Source: an uncultured Pyrinomonas sp. (lineage in GTDB: Bacteria; Acidobacteriota; Blastocatellia; Pyrinomonadales; Pyrinomonadaceae). From it: DNA of 5,966 nt. Made by a program: the position numbers and the translations under genes. Under the pieces are notes generated by a model. That model was not told the origin of the DNA. It was given only the letters and a program-made list of their open reading frames with translations, and made no database searches. Below are positions 1 through 5,953 of the stretch, piece after piece. Positions within the stretch are counted from its first letter, which is position 1. Every line of letters starts with the position of its first letter. The DNA is taken from assembly GCA_937135995.1 (NCBI GenBank), contig CAKZOF010000432.1, positions 1 through 5,966 on the forward strand. Direction: 5' to 3'.

Positions 1-2363
1 TCATCATCACGGGCGAGAACCCGGATGGACACGAACGCTTCGTCACATGGTACAACTCCGTGGCGAAGGGCGATCCCGACCCAGCCGCGGCCGAACACCG
101 CGAACCGTGGTCCGTCTGGGGACGTGTGAACCGTTACCGCTTTGACTTGAACCGCGACAATCTGGCCTCGACGCAGATCGAGACACGCAACTTACAGCGC
201 GCCTACCGCGAGTGGAACCCGCAAGTCGCGGTGGACCATCACGGCCAGCCTTCGCAGTTCTTCTTTCCGCCGGCAGCTTTGCCGATCAACCCCAACCTTC
301 CCGTGGAACAAACGGGCAAGTGGTTGACGGCGTTCGGGCGCGCCAATGCCGCCGCCTTTGACGCGCGGCGTTGGGATTACTATGTGCGCGACGTGTTCGA
401 CCTCTTCTATCCCGGCTATTGGGATTCGTGGCCCAGTTTGCAAGGGGCCATCGGAATGACTTACGAGACCGACGGCGGTGGATGGAAAGGCTTGCGGTGG
501 AAAAGGGACGACGAAACAATCGTCACGCTCCGTTCGGCCATTGCCAAACATTTCGTCGCTTCGATGCAAACTTTGGAGACGGCAGCACGCAATCGCGAAG
601 CCCTCTTGCGCGATTACTACGAGTTTCGTCGTTCAGCCATCGACGAAGGACAGCGCGGCTCTGTGCGCCGTTTCATCATCCTGCCCGGCGCGGATCCAGT
701 GCGCGCGGCCGAATTGATCGACGCGCTGCTTCGCGCCGGCATCGAAGTGGCGCGCGCCGATCAACCTTTCAGCTCCGCACGCGCCCACTCCTACGCGGAA
801 CGCGACGGCGCGCCCGTCGCGAAACAGTTCCCCGCCGGAGCCTACATCGTCGAGCTAACGCAGCCGCAGAAACGGCTGGCTAAGGCACTGCTCGAACCGG
901 AAACGCCCCTCGATCGCGAGTTCGTTCGCGAACAACTGGCCCGCTTCCGGCGCAACGAACGTCGCGGCAAAAACGCGCCCAAAGAAGAGTACGGCTTCTA
1001 CGACATCACGGCGTGGTCGTTGCCGCTGGCTTTCGGCGTCGAAGCCTATTGGACCGAAGACGCCTCGCCCGTGACGGCGACTCCGCTCGCTTCGCCGCGC
1101 GACGCGAACGAGACGCTTGCGCCAGCGGGCAATGTCGTCGGCGGGCGCGCCGCCGTCGCTTACATCATCCCCTATGAAACCAACGGAGCGGCAGCGCTCG
1201 TCGCTCGCCTGCTGCAAGAAGATTACAAGCTCGCCGTCGCTACGCGAACCATCAACGCCGGTGCGCGCGACTGGCCGCGCGGCACCGTGGTCGCGCGCGT
1301 CGGACGCAATCCCGACGGTCTTCACGAACGCATCGCGCAGCTTGCGCGTGACATGGGCGCGCAGGTCTATGCGGTCAACACGGGCTTTGCCGAACGCGGC
1401 GACGCTGGCATTGGATCCGAGACGGTGGTCTCGCTGAAACCACCGCGCATCATCGTCGTCGCCGATGAACCCGTCAGCCAAACGAGCTACGGCGCGTTGT
1501 GGTGGACCTTGGATCGTTACGGCATCGAGTTTACGCCGATGACCATCGACGGGCTGAAGCGCGCAGAACTGGACCGCTACAACGTCATCATCTTGCCGGA
1601 CGGTTCGCCGACGCGCTACTTCGCCGCGTTGGGACGTGACGGCGTCGATCTTTTGCGCGGTTGGGCGCGTCGCGGTGGCACGCTCGTTTGCATCAAAGGC
1701 GCAGCCGTCTTCGCCGCGCTCAAAGACGTGAACCTGACTTCGTCGCGGTTGGTCGGAAGCGAAGAGGCTGAGGAGAAACCAACGCAAACAGCCGACAAGG
1801 AGCCGGGCGCGGAGACGAAACGCCCCGCCACGTCGCCGCCGCAACCAACCGAAGACCGAAAACGCGAAGCGGAAGAGGCGGAAAGGGGCGCAAAGAAACG
1901 AGCCACTGAGGATCAGAAGCGCGAAGAGCAAACCGAGAAAATGGAGGGCGCTCCGCCCGTGCTACCGCCCATCGCCTCGCCTTCGGCCAAGCCCGGGCGC
2001 GTTCCCGAAGCCGTGCCCGGAGCCATCATGCTCGCGACCATTGACCGAACGACGCCTCTCACCTACGGCTACGAGATGGAAACGTTGCCGGTGCTCATCG
2101 ATTCCGGGTACTTCTTTCTTCCATCGAAAGAGGGCGTCAATGCCGTCGTTTTCAGTCCCGACGAGAAGCGTCGCCTGCACGTGGCGGGTTTCATCTGGCC
2201 GGACAACACGGAAAAGCTCCTGCGCGGCACAGCCTACGTGATCGACGAACCGACCGGACGCGGTCACGTCGTGCTTTACGCCGAAGACCCGAACTTTCGC
2301 GGCTTTTGGCGCGCGACAACACGGCTCTTTTTCAACTCGTTCCTCTTCAACGCGGTTCGTTGA
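1..2363 (+). CDS. M14-family zinc carboxypeptidase-like protein, 5'-truncated
   Basis: The frame is open from base 3 to the TGA at 2361-2363 (786 residues); the true start, any signal peptide and the HxxE zinc-ligand pair lie before the window. Visible M14 marks are an NPDGHER segment at the window edge, DLNRD (144-158; its Asn-Arg matches the substrate-binding pair of carboxypeptidase A), DHHGQ (234-248, probable third zinc-ligand His) and MTYETDGG, whose Glu (465-467) fits the general base. Further on come two alpha/beta-looking stretches (about 655-770 and 1159-1250), a glutamine-amidotransferase-like domain (about 1441-1730), a charged Glu/Lys/Pro-rich insert (about 1761-2010) and a terminal beta-rich domain with FRGFWRATTRLFFN. 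This order fits large secreted M14 proteins of Acidobacteriota and Bacteroidota. A role in extracellular or periplasmic peptide hydrolysis is inferred; substrate unknown. A GTG at 60 is internal and not a start. Family call is firm; function moderate. Confidence 0.88.
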   Translation, partial: IITGENPDGHERFVTWYNSVAKGDPDPAAAEHREPWSVWGRVNRYRFDLNRDNLASTQIETRNLQRAYREWNPQVAVDHHGQPSQFFFPPAALPINPNLPVEQTGKWLTAFGRANAAAFDARRWDYYVRDVFDLFYPGYWDSWPSLQGAIGMTYETDGGGWKGLRWKRDDETIVTLRSAIAKHFVASMQTLETAARNREALLRDYYEFRRSAIDEGQRGSVRRFIILPGADPVRAAELIDALLRAGIEVARADQPFSSARAHSYAERDGAPVAKQFPAGAYIVELTQPQKRLAKALLEPETPLDREFVREQLARFRRNERRGKNAPKEEYGFYDITAWSLPLAFGVEAYWTEDASPVTATPLASPRDANETLAPAGNVVGGRAAVAYIIPYETNGAAALVARLLQEDYKLAVATRTINAGARDWPRGTVVARVGRNPDGLHERIAQLARDMGAQVYAVNTGFAERGDAGIGSETVVSLKPPRIIVVADEPVSQTSYGALWWTLDRYGIEFTPMTIDGLKRAELDRYNVIILPDGSPTRYFAALGRDGVDLLRGWARRGGTLVCIKGAAVFAALKDVNLTSSRLVGSEEAEEKPTQTADKEPGAETKRPATSPPQPTEDRKREAEEAERGAKKRATEDQKREEQTEKMEGAPPVLPPIASPSAKPGRVPEAVPGAIMLATIDRTTPLTYGYEMETLPVLIDSGYFFLPSKEGVNAVVFSPDEKRRLHVAGFIWPDNTEKLLRGTAYVIDEPTGRGHVVLYAEDPNFRGFWRATTRLFFNSFLFNAVR
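1761..2010 (+). other. Charged low-complexity insert in the M14 protein
   Basis: Roughly 80 residues rich in Glu, Lys, Arg, Pro, Thr and Ala, including the segment DRKREAEEAERGAKKRATED, separate the amidotransferase-like domain from the C-terminal beta-rich domain. The middle could form a short coiled coil or single charged helix; both ends are Pro-rich and probably disordered. No Cys or aromatic residues are seen in it. It looks like a flexible linker; a binding role is possible but nothing here shows one. Confidence 0.7.
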
Positions 2364-2409
2364 AAAGGCGTCAGCCGAACGACAACGATTCAACGCCGCG
2401 CTCTTTTCC
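2351..2409 (+). terminator. Candidate intrinsic terminator of the M14 gene
   Basis: The arms are CGCGG-TT-CGTTGAA (2351-2364) and TTCAACG-CCGCG (2389-2400). They pair over 12 bp with a two-base bulge (TT) on the left arm and a 24-base loop. CTCTTTTCC follows at 2401-2409. The left arm runs across the last codons and the TGA stop of the M14 gene. The loop is long and the T tract short, so termination strength is uncertain. Confidence 0.45.
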
Positions 2410-2625
2410 GTCGGGCGTCGCGTCGGTGGTTGCTTCTCAACGGCAAGCTCGTCCCGCGTATCTTGAGCTGTATATCGAAGCGTGCGCGCATGACCCGTTT
2501 CGCTGGGCGCTTTCGACGGGAAGTTCGCTCCATGTCCGAGCAGACGGCGTACGTTGCCTTGCGTCGATTCAGCCGATCCTTGAGTGGAAGTTGACTGCAA
2601 GCTGGAGCGAAACGGCCTCTCGCTA
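2364..2625. other. Convergent intergenic gap, no gene seen
   Basis: This gap separates the 3' ends of the M14 and YceI genes. Apart from the terminator-like hairpin at its left edge I see no RNA gene, repeat or credible small coding frame; the open frames crossing it have no family resemblance and poor start signals. I found no clear hairpin plus T tract for the YceI gene on the minus strand. Confidence 0.55.
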
Positions 2626-3258
2626 TCACGGCACGGCGATCAAGTCGAATTGAAGCTTCACTTCGTCTTTGACCCTGATCGTGCCCAACCCGATGGATGG
2701 CGGCTTGATTTTGAAGTCGGACTGGCGCAGCGCGAACTCACCGCGTGCGCGCAAGCTTTGTCCCTCTCTGACGAGTGCCGCTTCGATCACCACCGGGCGC
2801 GTAACGCCGTGCAACGTCAACTCACCGACGATCCTCACGCGGCGCTGATCAGCGAGCGGCTGAACGCGCGTGCTGCGGAAGACGATCTCTGGATACTTCG
2901 ACGTTTCGAGCACTTCATCGCGCATCGTCCGTTCGATCTCCCGGCGGTCCCTTTCGCTCACCTTGTCGATCACAGCGAGCGAAGCGGCGCGGACGACCAT
3001 GCGCAATGAAGAGTTACGCAGGTCTTCATCAAGATCGACGTCGCCGGCGAAATCTTTGACGGCGATGGTGTGATCATGGCCGAACGTCGAGAGCAGACCG
3101 CCGACAAAAGCCCGCACGATGAAACGGCTGCGCTGCGGATCGACCCTGAGCCGCACACCAGCGCGCCGGTTGCTTGGAGGCCGTTCTCCGCGGGCACAAG
3201 GGGCAACGTAGAGCAGGAGCGCGAGGGAGCAAAGAGCGAGAAGCTTCGGATATCGCAT
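2626..3258 (-). CDS. YceI-family exported protein
   Basis: A 210-residue protein. Residues 1-24 form a signal peptide (basic start MRYPK, hydrophobic LLALCSLALLLYV, then APCARG). The rest fits the YceI fold, a lipocalin-like beta barrel that in known members binds a polyprenyl (isoprenoid) chain in the periplasm: VDPQRSRF near residue 40, FGHDH at 59-63, a FAGDVDLD strand at 70-77, ETSKYPEIVFRS at 118-129, the signature GELTLHGVTRPV at 145-156, and a closing GTIRVKDEVKLQF at 192-204. Length is typical of the family. The start at 3258 is set by AAGGAGGGAG 9 bases upstream and by the signal peptide directly after it; the frame stays open further upstream but those starts would bury the signal sequence. 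It is divergent from the SRPBCC gene and convergent with the M14 gene. The family is clear; the ligand is unknown. Confidence 0.9.
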   Translation of the reverse strand: MRYPKLLALCSLALLLYVAPCARGERPPSNRRAGVRLRVDPQRSRFIVRAFVGGLLSTFGHDHTIAVKDFAGDVDLDEDLRNSSLRMVVRAASLAVIDKVSERDRREIERTMRDEVLETSKYPEIVFRSTRVQPLADQRRVRIVGELTLHGVTRPVVIEAALVREGQSLRARGEFALRQSDFKIKPPSIGLGTIRVKDEVKLQFDLIAVP

Positions 3259-3266
3259 GACGCTGA

Positions 3267-3276
3267 TCTCCCTCCT
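3267..3276 (-). promoter_or_regulatory. Strong ribosome binding site of the YceI gene
   Basis: On the minus strand AAGGAGGGAG precedes ATCAGCGTC and then the ATG at 3258. This near-perfect anti-16S match decides between the 3258 start and the upstream in-frame starts reaching 3363. Confidence 0.75.
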
Positions 3277-3337
3277 TCGGTTGAGATCGAGAACCTCTTT
3301 TGCCGCTTGGATGCAAGCGTGCAGGAACAACGATGTC

Positions 3338-3366
3338 TTGATAAAATCTCTGTGGTCGCACATACG
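3338..3366 (+). promoter_or_regulatory. Weak candidate promoter for the SRPBCC gene
   Basis: TTGATA at 3338-3343 matches the -35 consensus at five of six bases. CATACG at 3361-3366, 17 bases on, matches the -10 at only three of six. The placement upstream of the TTG start at 3404 is sensible, and the -10 would sit in the inverted repeat at 3354-3372. This is a weak call; an activator-dependent or non-sigma-70 promoter is equally possible. Confidence 0.25.
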
Positions 3367-3372
3367 GCGACC
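3354..3372. promoter_or_regulatory. Inverted repeat, candidate operator in divergent spacer
   Basis: GGTCGC (3354-3359) and GCGACC (3367-3372) are perfect inverted arms around a 7-base centre, ACATACG. The site lies in the 145-base spacer between the divergent YceI and SRPBCC starts, 31 bases before the latter and 95 before the former. The spacing suits a dimeric repressor. Short palindromes of this kind also arise by chance in GC-rich DNA, and no regulator gene is visible. Confidence 0.3.
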
Positions 3373-3387
3373 GGTAATCTAACCGAC

Positions 3388-3393
3388 GGAGGC
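3388..3393 (+). promoter_or_regulatory. Ribosome binding site supporting a TTG start
   Basis: GGAGGC stands 10 bases before the TTG at 3404. With a stop in the same frame at 3380-3382, it identifies TTG as the likely start of the SRPBCC gene; no ATG or GTG occurs between that stop and the conserved first strand. Confidence 0.6.
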
Positions 3394-3403
3394 GCTGGCC
3401 CGC

Positions 3404-3892
3404 TTGTTTCGCATCGGAGCTAGTTTCACGGGAGATTTGAAAACCTCGGTCGGGCGCGAAAGAGCGCGCGACTTTTTCGACGACCCGCTCACGTTCACCG
3501 AGTTGATGCCGAACGTCGAAAGCATCACGGTCAGACCCGATGGCACGCGACGTTGGACAATCCGCGCCGAAGTCCCTTTGCTCGGCGCGATGCGCGTTTC
3601 GTTTACAGTAAGGCGCGCAACGGACACGCCGCATGCGCTCGAATGGGAACCGCTTCCCGACGAACAGCAGAACTTTCTGCGCTACAGCGCCGCTTTCGCA
3701 CCAGCGGAAACGGGCACGCTCATCCGCATCGTTCAGAGCGTCGAACTTCGTCGCCAGCGTGCCGCTGACTTGCACAGTTTGGCCGGATGGCTCGGAGCGA
3801 GTCGCATCAGCCGTGAACTCCAACTTCGGCTCACGGAGACCATGAAGGCCTTCCTGCAACGCGCCGGCTCAAGACTCGAACGGATCCGCTAG
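3404..3892 (+). CDS. SRPBCC (START-like) domain protein
   Basis: A 162-residue protein with no signal peptide or membrane segment. The pattern fits the helix-grip fold of the SRPBCC superfamily: an opening beta strand (GASFTGDLKTSV), a short helix containing RARDFFDDPLTFTELMPNVE, antiparallel strands (ESITVRPDGTRRWTIRAEVP, MRVSFTVRRA, HALEWEPL), and a long C-terminal helix (SRISRELQLRLTETMKAFLQ). The phrase 'FFDDPLTFTELMPNVE' resembles CoxG/COQ10-type and DUF1997-type members, which bind hydrophobic ligands; the ligand here cannot be told. The start is TTG at 3404, chosen because GGAGGC lies at 3388-3393 and an in-frame TAA at 3380 leaves no better codon upstream. It is divergent from the YceI gene, and both families handle lipid-like ligands, which may be coincidence. 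Confidence 0.78.
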   Translation: MFRIGASFTGDLKTSVGRERARDFFDDPLTFTELMPNVESITVRPDGTRRWTIRAEVPLLGAMRVSFTVRRATDTPHALEWEPLPDEQQNFLRYSAAFAPAETGTLIRIVQSVELRRQRAADLHSLAGWLGASRISRELQLRLTETMKAFLQRAGSRLERIR

Positions 3893-4200
3893 CGAAGGCG
3901 CTGGAGCAGTGCCGTTCAGCAAAAGACGATCGGCAGGCATCAACGCCCGCACCTTTTAAAGCCTGAAGCCGAGGATTCGACCATCCAGCGGAAGACGTGG
4001 GAACAGATCCCTTTTGAGCGCAACAGTCGGTCGTCTCGCAAAAGACGACGGTTAACTTCGAAAAAAGTCGAGCAAAAGATCGAGCGCGCGTCGCAAAGCT
4101 CACTCTTGGAGCGCGGTTCCCAGCCGTTCCCGAAGATAGAGCCACGGCGAAGTGAGTTTTGGCGACCTACCGGAGATGGCTTTTCTCGCGCAGCGCTCTT
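3893..4200. other. Convergent intergenic gap with hairpins and short repeats
   Basis: These 308 bases lie between the 3' ends of the SRPBCC and propeller genes. I see no gene, tRNA or mobile element. They contain a perfect 7-bp hairpin (GTCGTCT at 4030-4036, AGACGAC at 4043-4049, loop CGCAAA), two exact copies of GCAAAAGACGA (3919-3929 and 4038-4048), a third partial copy GCAAAAGA (4072-4079), and an A6 run near 4061-4066 that reads as T6 on the minus strand. The hairpin is not followed by a T tract on either strand, so it is not a standard terminator. Confidence 0.5.
3933..3957 (+). terminator. Weak candidate terminator of the SRPBCC gene
   Basis: GCAGGC (3933-3938) can pair with GCCCGC (3945-3950), with one A/C mismatch, around a 6-base loop. 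ACC and TTTT follow at 3951-3957. The stem is short and broken and the T tract is only four bases, so this is a low-confidence call based on position, about 40 bases after the stop. Confidence 0.22.
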
Positions 4201-5166
4201 TCATGGTCCGACGATGATTGTGCCACCGAATCCCACTGCCCACGCGCGCCCATCGGAGACGATGAAGAGCCTTTCCAAACGGTGCTTGGTGCCGCTCGGC
4301 ACACTGGTCCACGTTGCCCCGCCATCCACCGTGTGGAGGATCATGCCGCCGTCACCCACGGCCCAACCTTCGCGCGCGTTGCGAAACCGCACGTCGAACA
4401 GATCGACTTCGGTCGGCGTATTCTGTCTTCGCCAAGACTTTCCGCCGTTGGCGGTGGCGAAGATGCGCCCGCCAGAACCGACGGCCCAGCCGCGCTGCTC
4501 GTCGATGAAGTGAACTCCGTTCAGACGCACACCCGTCTCCGACATCGTACCGAGTTGCCACGTGTCGCCGCCGTCGGTCGTGTAGAGCGCAGTCGAACCG
4601 GCGCCAACGATCCACGCTCGTTGCGCGCCATAGCACGCGCCGCCAAGCAACAGGTAGCGCGTCGGGGCGAACTGTCTGGACCAACTCTTGCCGCCATCGC
4701 GCGTCGCATAGATCGCCCCGCCCTCGCCGAAGGTCCAGCCGTGCAGTTCGTCGGCGAAGACGAGGCGTGTCAACGTCACAGCTTCGATGCCGACAGGATT
4801 GAGTCGCACCCAAGTCGCCCCGGCGTCTTCGCTGCGCCAGAAGTACGAACGCGGTTCGCCTTCGCGCAAAGCGAAGGGATTTCGCTCGGCGAGCATCCAT
4901 CCGACCTTTTCGCCGATGAAGAGGACATCGCGCAACGCATCATCGTTCGGGCGACGTTGAAGGCGCCACGTCACGCCCCCATCTTCCGTCGTCAGCACCG
5001 CCCCGTTGCCGCCGACGATGAACCCACGCTGCCCGTCGACGAAATAGATGGCGCGCAGTCGCGTCATCGTCCCAGAAGCTTGCCGCCGCCAATCGCCGTG
5101 CGTGGCGACCGACGCGAAGATCGAAACGGAACAGACGAAAACGAACGCGATCCAGACTCTTTTCAT
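4201..5166 (-). CDS. Secreted Ycf48/BNR-type seven-bladed beta-propeller
   Basis: A 321-residue protein. Residues 1-21 are a signal peptide (MKRVW, then IAFVFVCSVSIFASVA), so the product is exported. The rest holds seven repeats of the Ycf48/BNR type, pattern 'L..v.F.d...GW.VG..G.I..T.DGG.TW', at about residues 33-70, 76-122, 129-165, 169-206, 213-248, 253-289 and 293-321. The last repeat stops before its DGG-TW strand, and GDWRRQASG at 24-32 supplies the missing strand, which fits ring closure. Ycf48/HCF136 assists photosystem II assembly in phototrophs, but relatives are common in heterotrophs with unknown, probably protein-binding, roles; nothing here points to photosynthesis. The start is ATG 5166, five bases after AGGTG; ATG 5169 is possible. 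The gene follows the polysaccharide export frame on the same strand, which hints at an envelope role. Confidence 0.88.
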   Translation of the reverse strand: MKRVWIAFVFVCSVSIFASVATHGDWRRQASGTMTRLRAIYFVDGQRGFIVGGNGAVLTTEDGGVTWRLQRRPNDDALRDVLFIGEKVGWMLAERNPFALREGEPRSYFWRSEDAGATWVRLNPVGIEAVTLTRLVFADELHGWTFGEGGAIYATRDGGKSWSRQFAPTRYLLLGGACYGAQRAWIVGAGSTALYTTDGGDTWQLGTMSETGVRLNGVHFIDEQRGWAVGSGGRIFATANGGKSWRRQNTPTEVDLFDVRFRNAREGWAVGDGGMILHTVDGGATWTSVPSGTKHRLERLFIVSDGRAWAVGFGGTIIVGP

Positions 5167-5176
5167 CATCACACCT

Positions 5177-5215
5177 AAAATCAAACGACGGCGGTACGCT
5201 GGACCGCCGCCGTCG
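5177..5215 (-). terminator. Intrinsic terminator-like hairpin before the propeller gene
   Basis: Read on the minus strand, CGACGGCGG (5215-5207) and CCGCCGTCG (5194-5186) form a perfect 9-bp GC-rich stem with a 12-base loop, followed by TTTGATTTT (5185-5177). This is a good Rho-independent terminator for the polysaccharide export frame ending at 5246. The T-rich tract ends next to the AGGTG ribosome binding site of the propeller gene, so the structure could also act on that gene's leader. Confidence 0.7.
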
Positions 5216-5245
5216 GATTGATGGAGGAGTAAGCAAAGAGATGAC

Positions 5246-5953
5246 TCACCAACCACCCATGAAGATTCGGGCGAACCCGATGATCGGAACGTAGTTCAAA
5301 ATCCTCTCGATCTGCTTGATGCGATTGCCCGGAACCAGAACCTGATCGCCCGGCACAAGATAGAAGACGTCCGCCGCCTTGCCCTTTTCGATCTTGGCGA
5401 CGTCGATGCGATACATCTGCATCGTCCCATCGGGTTGACGGCGCAAGACGGTGACCTTGCTCTTATCGCCCGTGCGCAGGATGCCGCCCGATTCGGTCAA
5501 AGCCTCGTAGACGGTCAACCGACGCGCCATCACTTTGACGCCCGGCTGTGCGACATCGCCGAGCACGGCATAACGAGCCGACATCGCCCGTTCGAGCGAC
5601 ACAGTCACCTTCGGGTCAATGATGTACTCGTCCAGTCTCTTAGCAATCTCGGCGGCAACTTCATCCACCGTCTTGCCGACGACGAAGACGCCGCCGATGA
5701 GCGCGAGCGCCGCGACGGCGATGACCGCGAGCACGGTCCACAGCCACACGCCGACACCCTGGCGGGCGCCGTCGAAGCGCGCCATCCGCCCCGCCACGTA
5801 CTTGACCAGGGGGGCGTAGTTGAGGATGAGTTTCTCGCGGGATTCCTGCGAACCCTCTTTCTTGAATTGCTTCCAGATTTTGTTCACATCCTCTATGCCT
5901 TCCAACCTGGCTCCTCTTTTATAGAAGTCTGCCGTGTTCAACATTCTCCCCAT
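5246..5953 (-). CDS. Chimeric frame: sigma-28 N-terminus joined to Wza-like export protein C-terminus
   Basis: One 235-residue frame made of unlike parts. Residues 17-58 read as the N-terminus of a FliA/WhiG-type sigma factor (IWKQFKKEGSQESREKLILN, then YAPLVKYVAGRM). Residues 59-93 are hydrophobic and very GC-rich, with a probable membrane segment (VWLWTVLAVIAVAALALIGG). Residues about 94-235 match the C-terminal half of outer-membrane polysaccharide export proteins (Wza type): VDEVAAEIAKRLDEYIIDPK and VTVSL close the export domain, then an SLBB-like region runs through YAVLGDVAQPGVKV, LTVYEALTESGGI and FYLVPGDQVLVPGNR. The export part lacks its own signal peptide and the first half of its domain; the sigma part lacks the regions that bind the -10 and -35. 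As written, neither function is likely. The frame is also open to the window edge. It may be an assembly chimera, a recombination product or a pseudogene. Confidence 0.7.
   Translation of the reverse strand: MGRMLNTADFYKRGARLEGIEDVNKIWKQFKKEGSQESREKLILNYAPLVKYVAGRMARFDGARQGVGVWLWTVLAVIAVAALALIGGVFVVGKTVDEVAAEIAKRLDEYIIDPKVTVSLERAMSARYAVLGDVAQPGVKVMARRLTVYEALTESGGILRTGDKSKVTVLRRQPDGTMQMYRIDVAKIEKGKAADVFYLVPGDQVLVPGNRIKQIERILNYVPIIGFARIFMGGW
5780..5905 (-). pseudogene. N-terminal fragment of a sigma-28 family factor
   Basis: A TTG at 5905 preceded by GAGGAG with a 5-base spacer (CCAGG) gives a natural sigma-factor start: 42 residues from MEGIEDVNKIWKQF to the conserved LILNYAPLVKYVAGRMA of sigma region 1.2/2.1. 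FliA, SigD and WhiG factors normally run to about 230-260 residues and continue here with a 'GLP...DL..YG..GL.DAI' stretch, which is absent; after Met-Ala the frame changes to an unrelated hydrophobic sequence. The first 25 codons use AAA, ATA, GAA and CAA more freely than the rest of the window. The fragment could belong to another replicon or organism joined here. Confidence 0.6.
5911..5916 (-). promoter_or_regulatory. Ribosome binding site for the sigma fragment
   Basis: GAGGAG on the minus strand stands five bases before the TTG at 5905 and makes that codon a better translation start than the ATG codons at 5953 or 5944. Another frame ends in TGA at about 5940-5938, which could be the tail of a preceding gene with a roughly 30-base spacer, but too little is visible to say. 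Confidence 0.4.

Noticed and set aside
60..62. GTG at 60 as the start of the M14 gene
   Set aside because: The conserved NPDGHER segment lies in the same frame before it, so it is internal to a gene that starts outside the window.
855..1931. A 358-residue open frame on the minus strand opposite the M14 gene
   Set aside because: It is antisense to a clear M14 coding sequence; its protein is Arg-rich, low in structure and matches no family. Long antisense frames are common opposite GC-rich genes.
1962..2600. Minus-strand frame filling the gap after the M14 gene
   Set aside because: Most of it is antisense to the conserved M14 C-terminus, and the part in the gap has no family resemblance.
3259..3363. 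Upstream start for the YceI gene at 3363
   Set aside because: It would add 35 residues before a proper signal peptide and ignore the strong AAGGAGG site that serves the ATG at 3258.
3074..3859. A 261-residue minus-strand open frame across the YceI-SRPBCC spacer
   Set aside because: It overlaps both genes in other frames, and its composition is that of an antisense shadow with no recognisable domain.
3960..3990. tRNA T-arm-like GGTCGAATCC on the minus strand
   Set aside because: Only a 4-bp stem with an abnormal loop can be drawn, and no acceptor, D or anticodon arm could be placed around it.
4159..5178. A 339-residue open frame on the plus strand opposite the propeller gene
   Set aside because: The minus strand shows a signal peptide and seven regular propeller repeats; the plus-strand product shows only Arg/Ala/Pro-rich sequence that mirrors the repeated DNA.
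5167..5256. GTG start of the propeller gene at 5256
   Set aside because: It would overlap the end of the preceding frame, run through the terminator hairpin and bury the signal peptide; the ATG at 5166 has its own AGGTG.
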